NCBI RefSeq assembly: GCF_902168435.1
Contig: NZ_LR656179.1
Coordinates: 1 to 64,000 of the forward strand
DNA length: 64,000 nucleotides
Direction of reading: 5' to 3'
Origin: Bacillus marasmi
GTDB taxonomy: Bacteria > Bacillota > Bacilli > Bacillales > Cytobacillaceae
In this document: piece by piece, positions 37,831 to 46,392 of the stretch
Layout: every line of letters begins with the position of its first letter
Position numbering within the stretch: position 1 is the stretch's first letter
The notes under the pieces: model-generated
What the model saw: the letters and a program-made list of their open reading frames with translations, nothing else
The model's database searches: none
What the model was told of the DNA's origin: nothing
Translations under genes and position numbers: made by a program

Positions 37831-39027
37831 TTATCCCCCTCTGTGATAGGCTATTTTTCCGCGACAAATTGTCATATATACATCATTGTTATAGTCTAAA
37901 ATAACCAAGTCCGCATCTTTTCCAACAGCAATGCTACCTTTTTGCTCAAACATCGATAATTGCTTTGCCGGATTAATTGATGCCATTTCGATGATGTGTG
38001 CTAAGGAACATCCAGTATACTGAAGCATATTTTTAACTGCCTGCCCCATTGTTAATACACTACCTGCCAGCGTTCCATCAGCTAAGCTTGCTCTTCCACC
38101 TTGAACGGTAACCACTTGACCTCCAAGGTCATATGTTCCATCCCCCAAGCCTTTTGCCCTCATCGCATCGGTTATTAATATCATTCCATCACTGCCTTTT
38201 TGCTTAAAGCATAGCTTTACCATTTCAGGTCTAGAATGAATTCCATCTACGATGATTTCCGCCTTTAATCCATCCTGCAATAATGCAGCACCTACAACTC
38301 CAGGTTCACGATGATGCAAAGGACTCATTTGATTATATAAGTGCGTCACTTGGCGTGCACCTTTGGCAACAGCTGTCTCTACCTCTGAAAAACTGGCATC
38401 ACTATGGCCAATTGAAGCGATGATGCCATTCTCATGTAAATAATCGACCAGCTCTAATCCGCCGGGACATTCAGGCGCTAAAGTAACCTGTTTAATCTGA
38501 CCACCCGCTAAATTGTTCCAATGTTTAAATTGCTCTAAATTAGGATTAACAATATACTGTAAAGGCTGTGCCCCAGCGCGTTTAGTGTTGACAAATGGAC
38601 CTTCAAGATGAATGCCAATCACCTCAGCTTTACCTTGGTGCTGATTTAGATTCATATAATTTGCTGCATTACGTAATGCAGCTTCAATTGCTGCTTCGCT
38701 TTGAGTCATCGTTGTCGCTAAAAAGCTAGTGGTGCCTTCCTTAGGAAGAACGTTGGCCATCGTTTCCAATGCTTGGAAAGTGGCATCCATTGTGTCAGCG
38801 CCACCTGCCCCGTGGATATGAAGATCGATAAAGCCAGGAACTAGACTATAACCTGCATTTACATCGATAACAGTTTCAAATTCATCCCTACTGTTACGTA
38901 AATCGGCAGCATCACCATATTGATTTATTACTGTGTCATTTATGATTAAATAACCATTGTCGATGATGTTACCTTCAGCATATATTTTCATGCCTATGAG
39001 TAAAATTTCACTATTGTTTTGTGTCAT
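37831..39027 (-). CDS. nagA: N-acetylglucosamine-6-phosphate deacetylase
   Basis: A 398-residue amidohydrolase removing acetate from GlcNAc-6-phosphate. Motifs: PGFIDLHIHGAGGADTMD (metal site), GIHLEGPFVN, ASIGHSDASF, VTHLYNQMSPLHHREPG and the catalytic Asp in LITDAMRAKG. Feeds nagB directly. SD GAAAGGTTG 7 bp before ATG. Lies 79 bp after mupG with an imperfect hairpin between. Confidence 0.95.
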   Translation of the reverse strand: MTQNNSEILLIGMKIYAEGNIIDNGYLIINDTVINQYGDAADLRNSRDEFETVIDVNAGYSLVPGFIDLHIHGAGGADTMDATFQALETMANVLPKEGTTSFLATTMTQSEAAIEAALRNAANYMNLNQHQGKAEVIGIHLEGPFVNTKRAGAQPLQYIVNPNLEQFKHWNNLAGGQIKQVTLAPECPGGLELVDYLHENGIIASIGHSDASFSEVETAVAKGARQVTHLYNQMSPLHHREPGVVGAALLQDGLKAEIIVDGIHSRPEMVKLCFKQKGSDGMILITDAMRAKGLGDGTYDLGGQVVTVQGGRASLADGTLAGSVLTMGQAVKNMLQYTGCSLAHIIEMASINPAKQLSMFEQKGSIAVGKDADLVILDYNNDVYMTICRGKIAYHRGG

Positions 39028-39059
39028 TTTGATTCAACCTTTCAGGTGAACATTTCAAA

Positions 39060-39095
39060 AATAAAGGGAACCCCTACTGTAAGCATGGATCCCCT
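39060..39095 (-). terminator. Imperfect hairpin between mupG and nagA
   Basis: On the minus strand AAGGGGATCC pairs imperfectly with GGGGTTCCCTT and is followed by a T-rich run. It could partly terminate the mur transcript before nagAB. Weak evidence. Confidence 0.4.
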
Positions 39096-39106
39096 TCGAA
39101 TTTTTA

Positions 39107-40111
39107 TCAATTAATTAGCTTAATTTTATAGCCTGGTTGGATAAAACGAAGGATTGGTAAATCTGCTTCGATTACTTTTCCGACAACATTGACGCGTGTA
39201 TCAGCCTCTAAATCCTGAAGCGCAATTTGTACTTCGCCCCGATAACGTCCGTATAAATCATTATCAACCGTGATAGTTCCAAAGGGCCGCTCAAGCGTTG
39301 CATGAGGTGGTACGGGTTCCGTACATCTAGTGTCCATCAATCGTAATACGTCACGAGCAAAGTCCGGACGCAATCGAAAATCACCTGCTTGAAAGCCGTC
39401 AATTCGAAGCGGCACTGTATTTTTCGAATCAAACATGATTAATTTTTCTAGCAATTCCCCACTTACTTCCGGATCACCAATATATACATCCTTCACACCC
39501 ATTTGAACTAAATCAAGCGCACTGGCAAATGGATCAATACTACGATGATTTTCTAATGTTGGCAACCCCGCAAATAAAGGACCTCGTTTTTCCCCATCAC
39601 CGCAAATATAAGCACTTACAGGAATTCCAAATCGTTGAAACAAAGCATTTTGCTTTAGAAAAAATGGTTCTGACAGTCCAGTTTCGACTCGTGGGTAAAA
39701 ATTATGCCAGGCAATGAGCTGTTTAGGGTCCAAGCCTGACTCGATTAATGCCATTAATTCTTCTTCCAAAATGATGCTTGAGTTTAAAGCAATTTTAAAT
39801 TTTTCCGCTAAGCGTAAAATTGTTTCATGATTAAAAAAATCATCTAACCTGAGCCCTACAACACCAAGCTCCGCTAATTGTTCTAAGCTCGTTAGCCCTA
39901 AATGAGCTGGAGTTCTACTTGAAACGTCCGAAAAAACTTCAATACCAAATTGCTGGGCCAGTTCAAGCAAGTGTTTAGCCCGCACAGCTAAATCTCCAGA
40001 CTCTTCAGGAATATGAAGCGAGGTAAACGCTCGCTTCACTCCTTTCTCTGCAGCAAATTTGATTCTATCCTCGGCTTTAGGGTCATTCAAATAGAATGAG
40101 ATACCGATCAT
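39107..40111 (-). CDS. mupG: 6-phospho-N-acetylmuramidase, MupG family (DUF871)
   Basis: A 334-residue TIM-barrel protein of the DUF871/MupG family, starting MIGISFYLNDPKAEDRI. MupG splits intracellular MurNAc-6-phosphate-GlcNAc, produced from wall turnover, into MurNAc-6P and GlcNAc. A C-terminal beta domain (from about residue 230) follows the barrel. Its ATG overlaps the murP stop by 4 bp, so the two are translationally coupled. Its presence explains why no nagZ or amiE accompanies the operon. Confidence 0.85.
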   Translation of the reverse strand: MIGISFYLNDPKAEDRIKFAAEKGVKRAFTSLHIPEESGDLAVRAKHLLELAQQFGIEVFSDVSSRTPAHLGLTSLEQLAELGVVGLRLDDFFNHETILRLAEKFKIALNSSIILEEELMALIESGLDPKQLIAWHNFYPRVETGLSEPFFLKQNALFQRFGIPVSAYICGDGEKRGPLFAGLPTLENHRSIDPFASALDLVQMGVKDVYIGDPEVSGELLEKLIMFDSKNTVPLRIDGFQAGDFRLRPDFARDVLRLMDTRCTEPVPPHATLERPFGTITVDNDLYGRYRGEVQIALQDLEADTRVNVVGKVIEADLPILRFIQPGYKIKLIN

Positions 40112-41469
40112 TCAAATTCACTTGCCATGCTATCATTATAGCCAAATAAATAAGTTAGAACGAAGCCTGCAATGTAAGCAATTACTAACCCTGCAAGATA
40201 TAGCAGTACCTCACCTGGATTTACGATGAATGCTAATGGTAGACCTGAAACACCGATTGCGACAGTTGCTACTTCAAATGATGCCTGGAATGCAGCACCG
40301 ACACCAGCACCTAAGCATGCTGTTAAGAATGGGCGTCCTAATGGAAGTGTAACACCGAATATTAATGGTTCCCCAATTCCTAATAAACCTGATGGAAGAC
40401 CGCCACCAATTGCTCTTTTTAAACGAGTTTTCTTCGTTTTAAAATAAATCGCAAAGGCTGCACCCACTTGTCCTGCTCCACCCATTGCTAAAATTGGCAG
40501 TAAGGGATCATCTCCAAGCGTATTGATTAACTCTAAATGAATAGGTGTCAACCCTTGGTGTAAGCCGGTTACAACTAATGGTAGGAAAGTTGCACCAAGC
40601 ACAAAGCCCGCAAACGCTCCACCCATATCTAAAATTGATGTAAGACCGTTTGTAATTGCATCTGATACGAAACCACCGATTGGCATAAAAACAAGATAAG
40701 TAATAATACCAGTAATCAATAATGAAACAGTTGGGGTAATAATAATATCAAGTGACGCTGGAACGTACTTACGAACTCGTTTTTCAACTAGAGCAATAAA
40801 GATTGCGGCTAACAGGACACCGATTAAACCGCCACGACCTGGTAGCAATGCTGTGCCAAATAGTTCAATTCCAGCAGATGCAGGGTTAATAATCAGGATA
40901 CCCGCTAGACCACCTAGTGCTGGTGAACCGCCAAATTCCTTCGCTGCATTGATACCTACTAAAATTCCAAGGTAGCTAAATAACCCACCACCGATGACCG
41001 TTAAAATCATCGCTAGCTGTGACTCTCCATCTAGCCAACCTGCTTGAATGACAGCCTTCGTAATCCCGTTAATTAATCCTGATGCGACAAGTGCCGGAAT
41101 TAATGGGATAAAGATACTGGCAATCTTTCGCAAAAATAATTTAAACGGTGTTGCATTCTTTTTATTAATTTCCGCTTTTTTGTCAGCTGCTTTGCCTTTT
41201 AAATCAATCCCGCCTGCTGCTTCTATTAATTTACCAAACTCTTCACTAACTTTAGTTACTTTTCCGGGACCAATAATAATTTGTAATGTTTCTTCTTCTA
41301 CAAGTCCCATAACTCCATCTATTTTCTTAATCGCTGTTTTGTTGACAATCGATTCGTCTATAGGGGTAACACGAAGTCGCGTCATACAATGCGTATAAGA
41401 GGCAATATTGGACGGACCCCCTAATTGTTCAAGCAATTTCTCAGCGAGCAATTTAAATTCTCCAGCCAT
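40108..41469 (-). CDS. murP: PTS N-acetylmuramic acid transporter EIIBC
   Basis: A 453-residue EIIB-EIIC protein. The EIIB domain (1-80) has the phospho-cysteine motif SYTHCMTRLRV; the EIIC domain (from about 105) has about ten membrane helices with GIGEPLIFGVTLPLG. No EIIA domain, as in MurP, which uses a separate EIIA. Operon context with murQ, murR and mupG supports import and phosphorylation of MurNAc or MurNAc-GlcNAc rather than sucrose or trehalose. Confidence 0.88.
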   Translation of the reverse strand: MAGEFKLLAEKLLEQLGGPSNIASYTHCMTRLRVTPIDESIVNKTAIKKIDGVMGLVEEETLQIIIGPGKVTKVSEEFGKLIEAAGGIDLKGKAADKKAEINKKNATPFKLFLRKIASIFIPLIPALVASGLINGITKAVIQAGWLDGESQLAMILTVIGGGLFSYLGILVGINAAKEFGGSPALGGLAGILIINPASAGIELFGTALLPGRGGLIGVLLAAIFIALVEKRVRKYVPASLDIIITPTVSLLITGIITYLVFMPIGGFVSDAITNGLTSILDMGGAFAGFVLGATFLPLVVTGLHQGLTPIHLELINTLGDDPLLPILAMGGAGQVGAAFAIYFKTKKTRLKRAIGGGLPSGLLGIGEPLIFGVTLPLGRPFLTACLGAGVGAAFQASFEVATVAIGVSGLPLAFIVNPGEVLLYLAGLVIAYIAGFVLTYLFGYNDSMASEFE

Positions 41470-41579
41470 TCTGTTTCCCTCATTTCCCTTTTTTTCTTTG
41501 AAAAGCTATAGAAGTACGGTTAGTGAAATGATTTCCCCGATTGATGATTTTTCGGCATCACCTCCAAAAAGTATTCATT

Positions 41580-42434
41580 CTATTTTCCTTCTTTTAAAAA
41601 ACGAATCGCTTCTCTTGTTTTATCAATATAGCTAACGGTTTCTCCATACTGGGCAGTCGCCATCGATAAAAATAAAATATCGATCATGTATAGCTGTGCC
41701 AACCTTGACGAGGTCGCAGCACTTCGGAATGGTGCCTCAGCCGTCCTAGATGTAAATAGCTTTATATCAGCTAAGCTGGATACGGTTGATTGACCATACT
41801 GCGTAAGACTTATGGTCTTAACGCCGCGCTCTTTGGCCAGTGACATGATTTTAATAACCTCCGGTGTCTCACCGGAATGGGAAATTCCGAAGACAACATC
41901 GTCTTTTTCTGCATTTCCTATTAATGTTGCCGCTAGATGTGTATCAACAAAGGCTGAAGCGGTTTTATTAATCCGGATAAATTTTTGCTGAGCATCCAGC
42001 GCAATGATATGTGATGCTCCAATCCCGAACAAATGGACATGCTTCGCATCGATTAAGGTATGGACCGCCTTTTCAAGCTCCTCATAATTAATAATTTCTT
42101 CAGAATCCCGTAAGGTTTGAATGCTGTTACTCGTTGTTTTTTGAACGATAGAATAAAAGGATTCATCTGGTTCAATATCGCGATATCCATGCTCAGCTGG
42201 TTTTGCTAAATCACCAGCAACGCGAACCTTTAAATCCTGAAAGCCATTTAACCCCAATGACTTACAAAGCCTGATCACTGCCGCAGCACTCGTATTTGCT
42301 TGGACACCCAATTCATTTGCAGTCGTGTTGACGACAGCTTCCGGATTATCCAAAATAAACTGAGCTATTTTCCGCTCTGAAGCTGGCAGAGTTTCGAGCA
42401 TATTTTGAAGCATTTTTAAGCCGCCTTTTGCCAT
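41580..42434 (-). CDS. murR: MurR/RpiR-family transcriptional regulator
   Basis: A 284-residue RpiR-type regulator: N-terminal helix-turn-helix (LPASERKIAQFILDNPEAV...TSAAAVIRLCKSLGL) and a C-terminal SIS domain (HLFGIGASHIIALDAQQK, VVFGISHSGETPEVI) that binds a phosphosugar. Probably senses MurNAc-6-phosphate and controls the operon through inverted repeats upstream of murQ. Lies 21 bp after murQ and 110 bp before murP. SD AGGTGG. Confidence 0.9.
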   Translation of the reverse strand: MAKGGLKMLQNMLETLPASERKIAQFILDNPEAVVNTTANELGVQANTSAAAVIRLCKSLGLNGFQDLKVRVAGDLAKPAEHGYRDIEPDESFYSIVQKTTSNSIQTLRDSEEIINYEELEKAVHTLIDAKHVHLFGIGASHIIALDAQQKFIRINKTASAFVDTHLAATLIGNAEKDDVVFGISHSGETPEVIKIMSLAKERGVKTISLTQYGQSTVSSLADIKLFTSRTAEAPFRSAATSSRLAQLYMIDILFLSMATAQYGETVSYIDKTREAIRFLKEGK

Positions 42435-42455
42435 TTGCCCTGACCACCTTTTTCA

Positions 42456-43367
42456 TTATCCTTTAGCGATTTCAACCGCCTTTTTCACATATCCATCTGC
42501 TTCGGCTAACAGTCTTGTTGCCTCTTCTACAGTTGTTTTCGCCATAATCATGACAATCGCAATTTTCACTTGATTATTAGCCTTTTCTAGTGTTTCTAAT
42601 GCTTCGTCATAAGATACATTTGTGATTTTTCGGATGATATTAATCGCCCGTTCTTTTAGCTTTTTATTGCTAACATGTACATCTACCATTAAATTTTCAT
42701 ACGCTTTTCCTAATAAAATCATCGAAGACGTTGAAATCATGTTAAGAATCATTTTCTGAGCAGTTGCAGCTTTTAAACGAGTGGACCCAGTTAATACTTC
42801 CGGACCTACGACAACCTCGATTGCTTGATCCGCCTCTTTGCTAATCGTTGCATCTTTATTGCAGGATATCGCAACTGTTTTTGCGCCAACGCTTCTGGCA
42901 TACTGCAACGCACCGATCACATAAGGAGTACGACCACTTGCTGCCAATCCAATTACAGTATCATTTGCTGTTAAATGAATCGCTCTTAAATCATTTTCGC
43001 CGAAGTCAGGTCGATCTTCAGCACCTTCAACTGCCTTTACATACGCCCCGTCACCGCCCGCAATTAAACCTTGTACCAAATTTGGGTTGGTGCTGAAGGT
43101 TGGCGGACATTCAACGGCGTCGAGCACTCCAAGTCGCCCACTAGTTCCAGCTCCCATATAGATGAGCCTTCCTCCGTTTTTCAAAGATTTTACGGCGTAA
43201 TTTACTGCTACTTCTACATCTGGCAGGACTTCCTTAACTGCCAAGGCAATTTTCTGATCCTCATCGTTCATGATTTGCAAAATTTCAATTGGTGTAGCAC
43301 TATCTATATTCATTGAGTATTGATTACGAGATTCTGTTGTTAATAAGCCAAGCTTTTCTTTCATCAT
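42456..43367 (-). CDS. murQ: N-acetylmuramic acid 6-phosphate etherase
   Basis: A 303-residue SIS-domain lyase cleaving the lactyl ether of MurNAc-6-phosphate to yield GlcNAc-6-phosphate and D-lactate. Signature [21 protein letters not shown]; catalytic region [29 protein letters not shown]. First gene of the operon; AGGAGG 8 bp before ATG. Confidence 0.95.
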   Translation of the reverse strand: MMKEKLGLLTTESRNQYSMNIDSATPIEILQIMNDEDQKIALAVKEVLPDVEVAVNYAVKSLKNGGRLIYMGAGTSGRLGVLDAVECPPTFSTNPNLVQGLIAGGDGAYVKAVEGAEDRPDFGENDLRAIHLTANDTVIGLAASGRTPYVIGALQYARSVGAKTVAISCNKDATISKEADQAIEVVVGPEVLTGSTRLKAATAQKMILNMISTSSMILLGKAYENLMVDVHVSNKKLKERAINIIRKITNVSYDEALETLEKANNQVKIAIVMIMAKTTVEEATRLLAEADGYVKKAVEIAKG

Positions 43368-43397
43368 CTTGTAAACCTCCTGTATTACGATTCGTGG

Positions 43398-43411
43398 TGA
43401 AAGCGGTTACC
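43398..43411. promoter_or_regulatory. Candidate cre (CcpA) site upstream of murQ
   Basis: TGAAAGCGGTTACC fits the cre core TGNAANCGNWNNCA with one mismatch at the last base. It lies 31 bp before the murQ start, suggesting carbon catabolite repression. Confidence 0.5.
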
Positions 43412-43433
43412 CACAAACTCATTATAATTCTAC

Positions 43434-43481
43434 TGAAATAATATTTCAATATATTTATTTATTTTTTAAAATAAAATTTCA
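43434..43481. promoter_or_regulatory. Candidate MurR operators
   Basis: Perfect 15-bp inverted repeat TGAAATAATATTTCA (43434-43448) and a half-degenerate copy TAAAATAAAATTTCA (43467-43481), 33 bp apart or about three helical turns. This fits the short TGAAAT/ATTTCA palindromes bound by RpiR-type regulators. They lie in the murQ promoter region. Confidence 0.55.
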
Positions 43482-43545
43482 GAAGGGGGTTCTTTCTTTC
43501 TGATTCGGTTCAGTTAACGTTTTTTTCTTTTTAACAAACATAAAA

Positions 43546-43574
43546 AATTGGCCACGTATTAATACGTGACCAAT
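43546..43574. terminator. Hairpin upstream of the mur operon
   Basis: ATTGGCCACGTA / TACGTGACCAAT with a 4-nt loop and one mismatch, next to A/T runs. It follows the gene remnant at 43595 and is probably its old terminator. Confidence 0.6.
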
Positions 43575-43594
43575 CCTATTATTTACAAATTCAA

Positions 43595-43753
43595 TTAATT
43601 TAATATCCGTCTCGCCTCCAGCAGTCTTTGTAAGCCAGTAATGATTTCTACAACAATAAACACAATCGTCCATAAGACAAGCTGGTTTTGAAATAATGCT
43701 AACAGCGAGAATAAAATAAACCCTTCCGTCCGCTCAGCCAAACCTCTTTCTGT
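43595..43753 (-). pseudogene. 3' remnant of a CDP-alcohol phosphatidyltransferase-like gene
   Basis: A 52-codon open stretch with no start. Its translation (TERGLAERTEGFILFSLLA, then a hydrophobic helix and LQRLLEARRILN) resembles the C-terminus of CDP-alcohol phosphatidyltransferases, where ERTExF precedes the last membrane helices. The frame is closed by a stop at 43754-43756 and sequence upstream is replaced by short repeats. A decayed gene. Confidence 0.5.
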
Positions 43754-43773
43754 TTATGATGATGCATGTGATT

Positions 43774-43960
43774 TAAGCGGACATATTGTACCTTATTTTC
43801 AATCAAATGCCTTCTTTTAGATGTTTTACGGACACCAGGTACCCTATTTAGTCAATACGCTTAAGGCTAGACCCGTTTTTGGCTCAATAGCGGATTCTAT
43901 GTCCGCTTCCAGCTCAAAAATGCTGATTTTAGCACAAATAGCGGATCCTATGTCCGCAAA
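43774..43960. repeat. Block B of GCGGACAT-type short repeats
   Basis: Four units: AGCGGACATATTGTACC (43776), a decayed TTACGGACACCAGGTACC copy (about 43828), and two in inverse orientation, AATAGCGGATTCTATGTCCGC (43886) and AATAGCGGATCCTATGTCCGC (43937). Spacing is about 50 bp. It has the same two-forward, two-inverse layout as block A at 7025-7215. Confidence 0.75.
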
Positions 43961-43968
43961 AACTATGA

Positions 43969-44415
43969 TCAGCGAATTGCAGCTGAAGGGTACCAGATGA
44001 TTTTTGCGATTGGAATACCAATTTCAACAAACTCCATCTGTTTCGGAATAATGTCCCACACCGTCAACTCCACTTCAAAGATGATCCCAGACGTTTCGAT
44101 TAATGCGATATTCCCCTTTTGTTCATGCCTGACTCTAGTCACGATCCCTTCCCGCCAGACAATCGTCTGATTACGATCATCTTTTTCTATTGTCAGTTCT
44201 TGTTTCTTTTTTCTAAGAAATAATGCATTGGCAGGAATCCGGCTCATATCATTTTCGTTATTGCTAGGCCATTGTTGTTGAAGTGTTTCCTCCCAGCGTT
44301 GTTTACTAAAACGATTTGGCAATGAAAAGAAAGCTGCAATCTTCTCTGATGTCGGATTTTGATAAAAATCAAGCGGTGTTCTGGTCTGAAGAATTTTAGG
44401 AGAGCCTGTTTTATT
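43969..44415 (-). pseudogene. C-terminal remnant of an ABC transporter ATPase
   Basis: The open frame carries a translation beginning SPKILQTRTPLDFYQNPTSE (near 44406), the segment that follows the ATPase core in metal/anion/polyamine-type ABC ATPases (usually QxGTPxExYxxP), then a TOBE-like beta domain to the stop. Walker A, signature and Walker B are all missing. Upstream the frame is closed and sequence changes to a TVP38 fragment. It cannot work as an ATPase. Confidence 0.6.
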
Positions 44416-44710
44416 TTATTCATCCAGGTTATGAATAACCAGCCAAACAACAAACCGTTTGCAAACGTAATGACAAACCCCGGCAATGGAGCAATGATTG
44501 ACTGAAACACCATCAGCAAACCGATACAATGGCTGCATATGGACCAAAAGATAGTAAATAATCGCGGAAACCTTCTACATCGGCATTCCTTAAATATGTA
44601 ATGGAATCAATCATGATACTGTTAGCTCCAGCTTGGACAAAATAAAAGATGGTGGTAAAGAAGGAGATAGCTACAAGGAGGTAAATACATTTAATTAATA
44701 TTTGTTTCAA
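44416..44710 (-). pseudogene. Truncated and frameshifted TVP38/TMEM64 family membrane protein
   Basis: TTG start at 44710 with an AAAGGTCGGG site. The first frame encodes a membrane anchor and RDYLLSFGPYAAIVS; it then hits a stop, while the next frame continues directly as GLLMVFQSIIAPLPGFVITFANGLLFGW, the hallmark TVP38 core. So a one-base shift near 44520 breaks the gene, and the C-terminal two thirds are gone, replaced by the ABC remnant. Confidence 0.7.
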
Positions 44711-44868
44711 TGGTAACCCGACCTTTTCAAATACAAATTTCCAGCCCGACCCTTTACTCTACAAGTATATCGGACATTTTGAATCTTAATAAATTCATTT
44801 TACCGATTAAAAAGATGACAACCTATCGCTTTTATCTATATTAGAATAATATTTTCCACAAAAAAAGA

Positions 44869-44898
44869 AACGGCAGGTTATTCCCACCGCTCCTTTTT
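44869..44898 (-). terminator. Terminator after the TauE/SafE gene
   Basis: On the minus strand AGCGGTGGG pairs with CCTGCCGTT including G-U pairs, followed by TTCTTTTTTT. Confidence 0.6.
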
Positions 44899-44928
44899 CC
44901 ATTAAGAAAACGAAGGATCACTTTACAT

Positions 44929-45720
44929 TCACGTAAATAAGAGTTCATACCAAATTTTTATTACAGTTGCCACGATGATAATAAATAGTATTTTTTCTAA
45001 CGACTTAGTATTTATTTTTTTACTTAGTCGTGCACCGATTGGAGCTGCAATTAAGCTTGAGATTACCATGACTATTGACGGGACCAACAGCATATGACCA
45101 CCAAATACCTTCCCAATTGTCGCTCCTATCGAAGAAATAAATGTGATCGCCAAAGATGATCCAATGGCAACCCGAGTTGGGATTTTTAATATAACTAGCA
45201 TGATAGGTACCAGGATAAAGGCACCTGCAGCTCCAACTATTCCTGAAGAAATTCCGACAACCAACGCAAATATTATTGCCAAAAAACGATTGAAGGATAC
45301 TACTGTAGTTTTTTCGTCTCCATTTGTATTAGGTCTTGGAAATAACATCAACACAGCGGCCAATAATGCGAGGATTGCATAAACTAGGTTTATCGTCCCG
45401 TTACTTAAAAATTTAGAGCCATATCCCCCAATGAAACTTCCTATTATTATAGTACCTCCCATATATGCAACAAGCGGAATTGAGATATAGCCATCCTTTT
45501 TAAAGACTAGCATTCCTGAGAGCGTTGCAAAAAACACCTGTATCGCACTAATTGCAGAGACTTCCTGTGCAGTAAATGCCATAAATCCGAGAAAGGGCGG
45601 AATATATAGCAGCATCGGATATTTTATGATAGATCCGCCTATTCCCACCATACCTGATAATAATGATCCGATTGAACCGATAATAAATAAGAGGATTAAT
45701 AGCCATATAGAATAATCCAT
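44929..45720 (-). CDS. TauE/SafE-family sulfite/sulfur-anion exporter
   Basis: A 263-residue membrane protein with eight hydrophobic segments and the duplicated family motif (GMVGIGGSIIKYPML near the N-terminus; GIVGAAGAFILVPIML in the second half). TauE/SafE proteins are thought to export sulfite, sulfoacetate or thiosulfate. It follows the response regulator gene by 15 bp, and the sqr-cstB operon lies just beyond the kinase, so it probably exports the sulfite or thiosulfate made by sulfide oxidation. Confidence 0.88.
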   Translation of the reverse strand: MDYSIWLLILLFIIGSIGSLLSGMVGIGGSIIKYPMLLYIPPFLGFMAFTAQEVSAISAIQVFFATLSGMLVFKKDGYISIPLVAYMGGTIIIGSFIGGYGSKFLSNGTINLVYAILALLAAVLMLFPRPNTNGDEKTTVVSFNRFLAIIFALVVGISSGIVGAAGAFILVPIMLVILKIPTRVAIGSSLAITFISSIGATIGKVFGGHMLLVPSIVMVISSLIAAPIGARLSKKINTKSLEKILFIIIVATVIKIWYELLFT

Positions 45721-45735
45721 TTATAGCTTTCCTTT

Positions 45736-46392
45736 CTATAAAGGACTTTCTTCGCTAATAATGACATAGTAGTTGTTTAAAGCGAATTTGACAAGCTCAT
45801 GCTTCCCCTTTAAACCGAGCTTTGACATAATATTCGCTTTATGATTTTCGACCGTTTTTGGACTTATTCCTAGCTTTTGGGCTATTTCCACATTTGTATA
45901 TCCTAATGACGTCAACCGTACAACCCCCTTCTCTCTTAAAGACAATATTGGCTTTGATTGCTTTTCTTTAAGAAGCTTCTCCATATGCTCCTCCGGAAGA
46001 TTTGTTTGAAAATAATGCTTCCCAGCTAAAACTGTTTGAATCGCTTCGTACATTTCGGTTGCTTGGCTTGTCTTTAACAGATAACCGTGAAGTTGCTCTG
46101 TAATACACTTCCGAACATAAATCTCACCATCATGCATAGTAACAAGAATAACTTTGACATGCTCCACATCGGCCATGATTGCTTTCGCTGCCGTAAACCC
46201 ATCCAGTCCGTCTGGCATTGATAAATCCATTAGCACTATATCCGGTTGATGCTTATTGGCTAATATAATCGCCTCTGCCCCTTCACTCGCTTCCCCAATC
46301 ACCTCTATATCCGAAAATTGTTCCAAAAGAAGCTTAATCCCTTTGCGAATCAATACATGATCATCTACAATCAGCACTTTTGTTTTATCCAT
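45736..46392 (-). CDS. NarL/LuxR-family response regulator
   Basis: A 218-residue regulator: receiver domain with phosphoacceptor Asp56 in IVLMDLSMPDG and a C-terminal LuxR helix-turn-helix (LSLREKGVVRLTSLGYTNVE, KLGISPKTVENHKANIMSKL). Its start overlaps the kinase gene by 8 bp, so the two are coupled. Likely targets are the adjacent sulfur genes, which is inferred from position. Confidence 0.92.
   Translation of the reverse strand: MDKTKVLIVDDHVLIRKGIKLLLEQFSDIEVIGEASEGAEAIILANKHQPDIVLMDLSMPDGLDGFTAAKAIMADVEHVKVILVTMHDGEIYVRKCITEQLHGYLLKTSQATEMYEAIQTVLAGKHYFQTNLPEEHMEKLLKEKQSKPILSLREKGVVRLTSLGYTNVEIAQKLGISPKTVENHKANIMSKLGLKGKHELVKFALNNYYVIISEESPL

Noticed and set aside
43479-43673. 64-codon minus-strand frame overlapping the CDP-alcohol phosphatidyltransferase remnant
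   Set aside because: Out of frame with the recognisable remnant, runs into the mur promoter region and has no SD.
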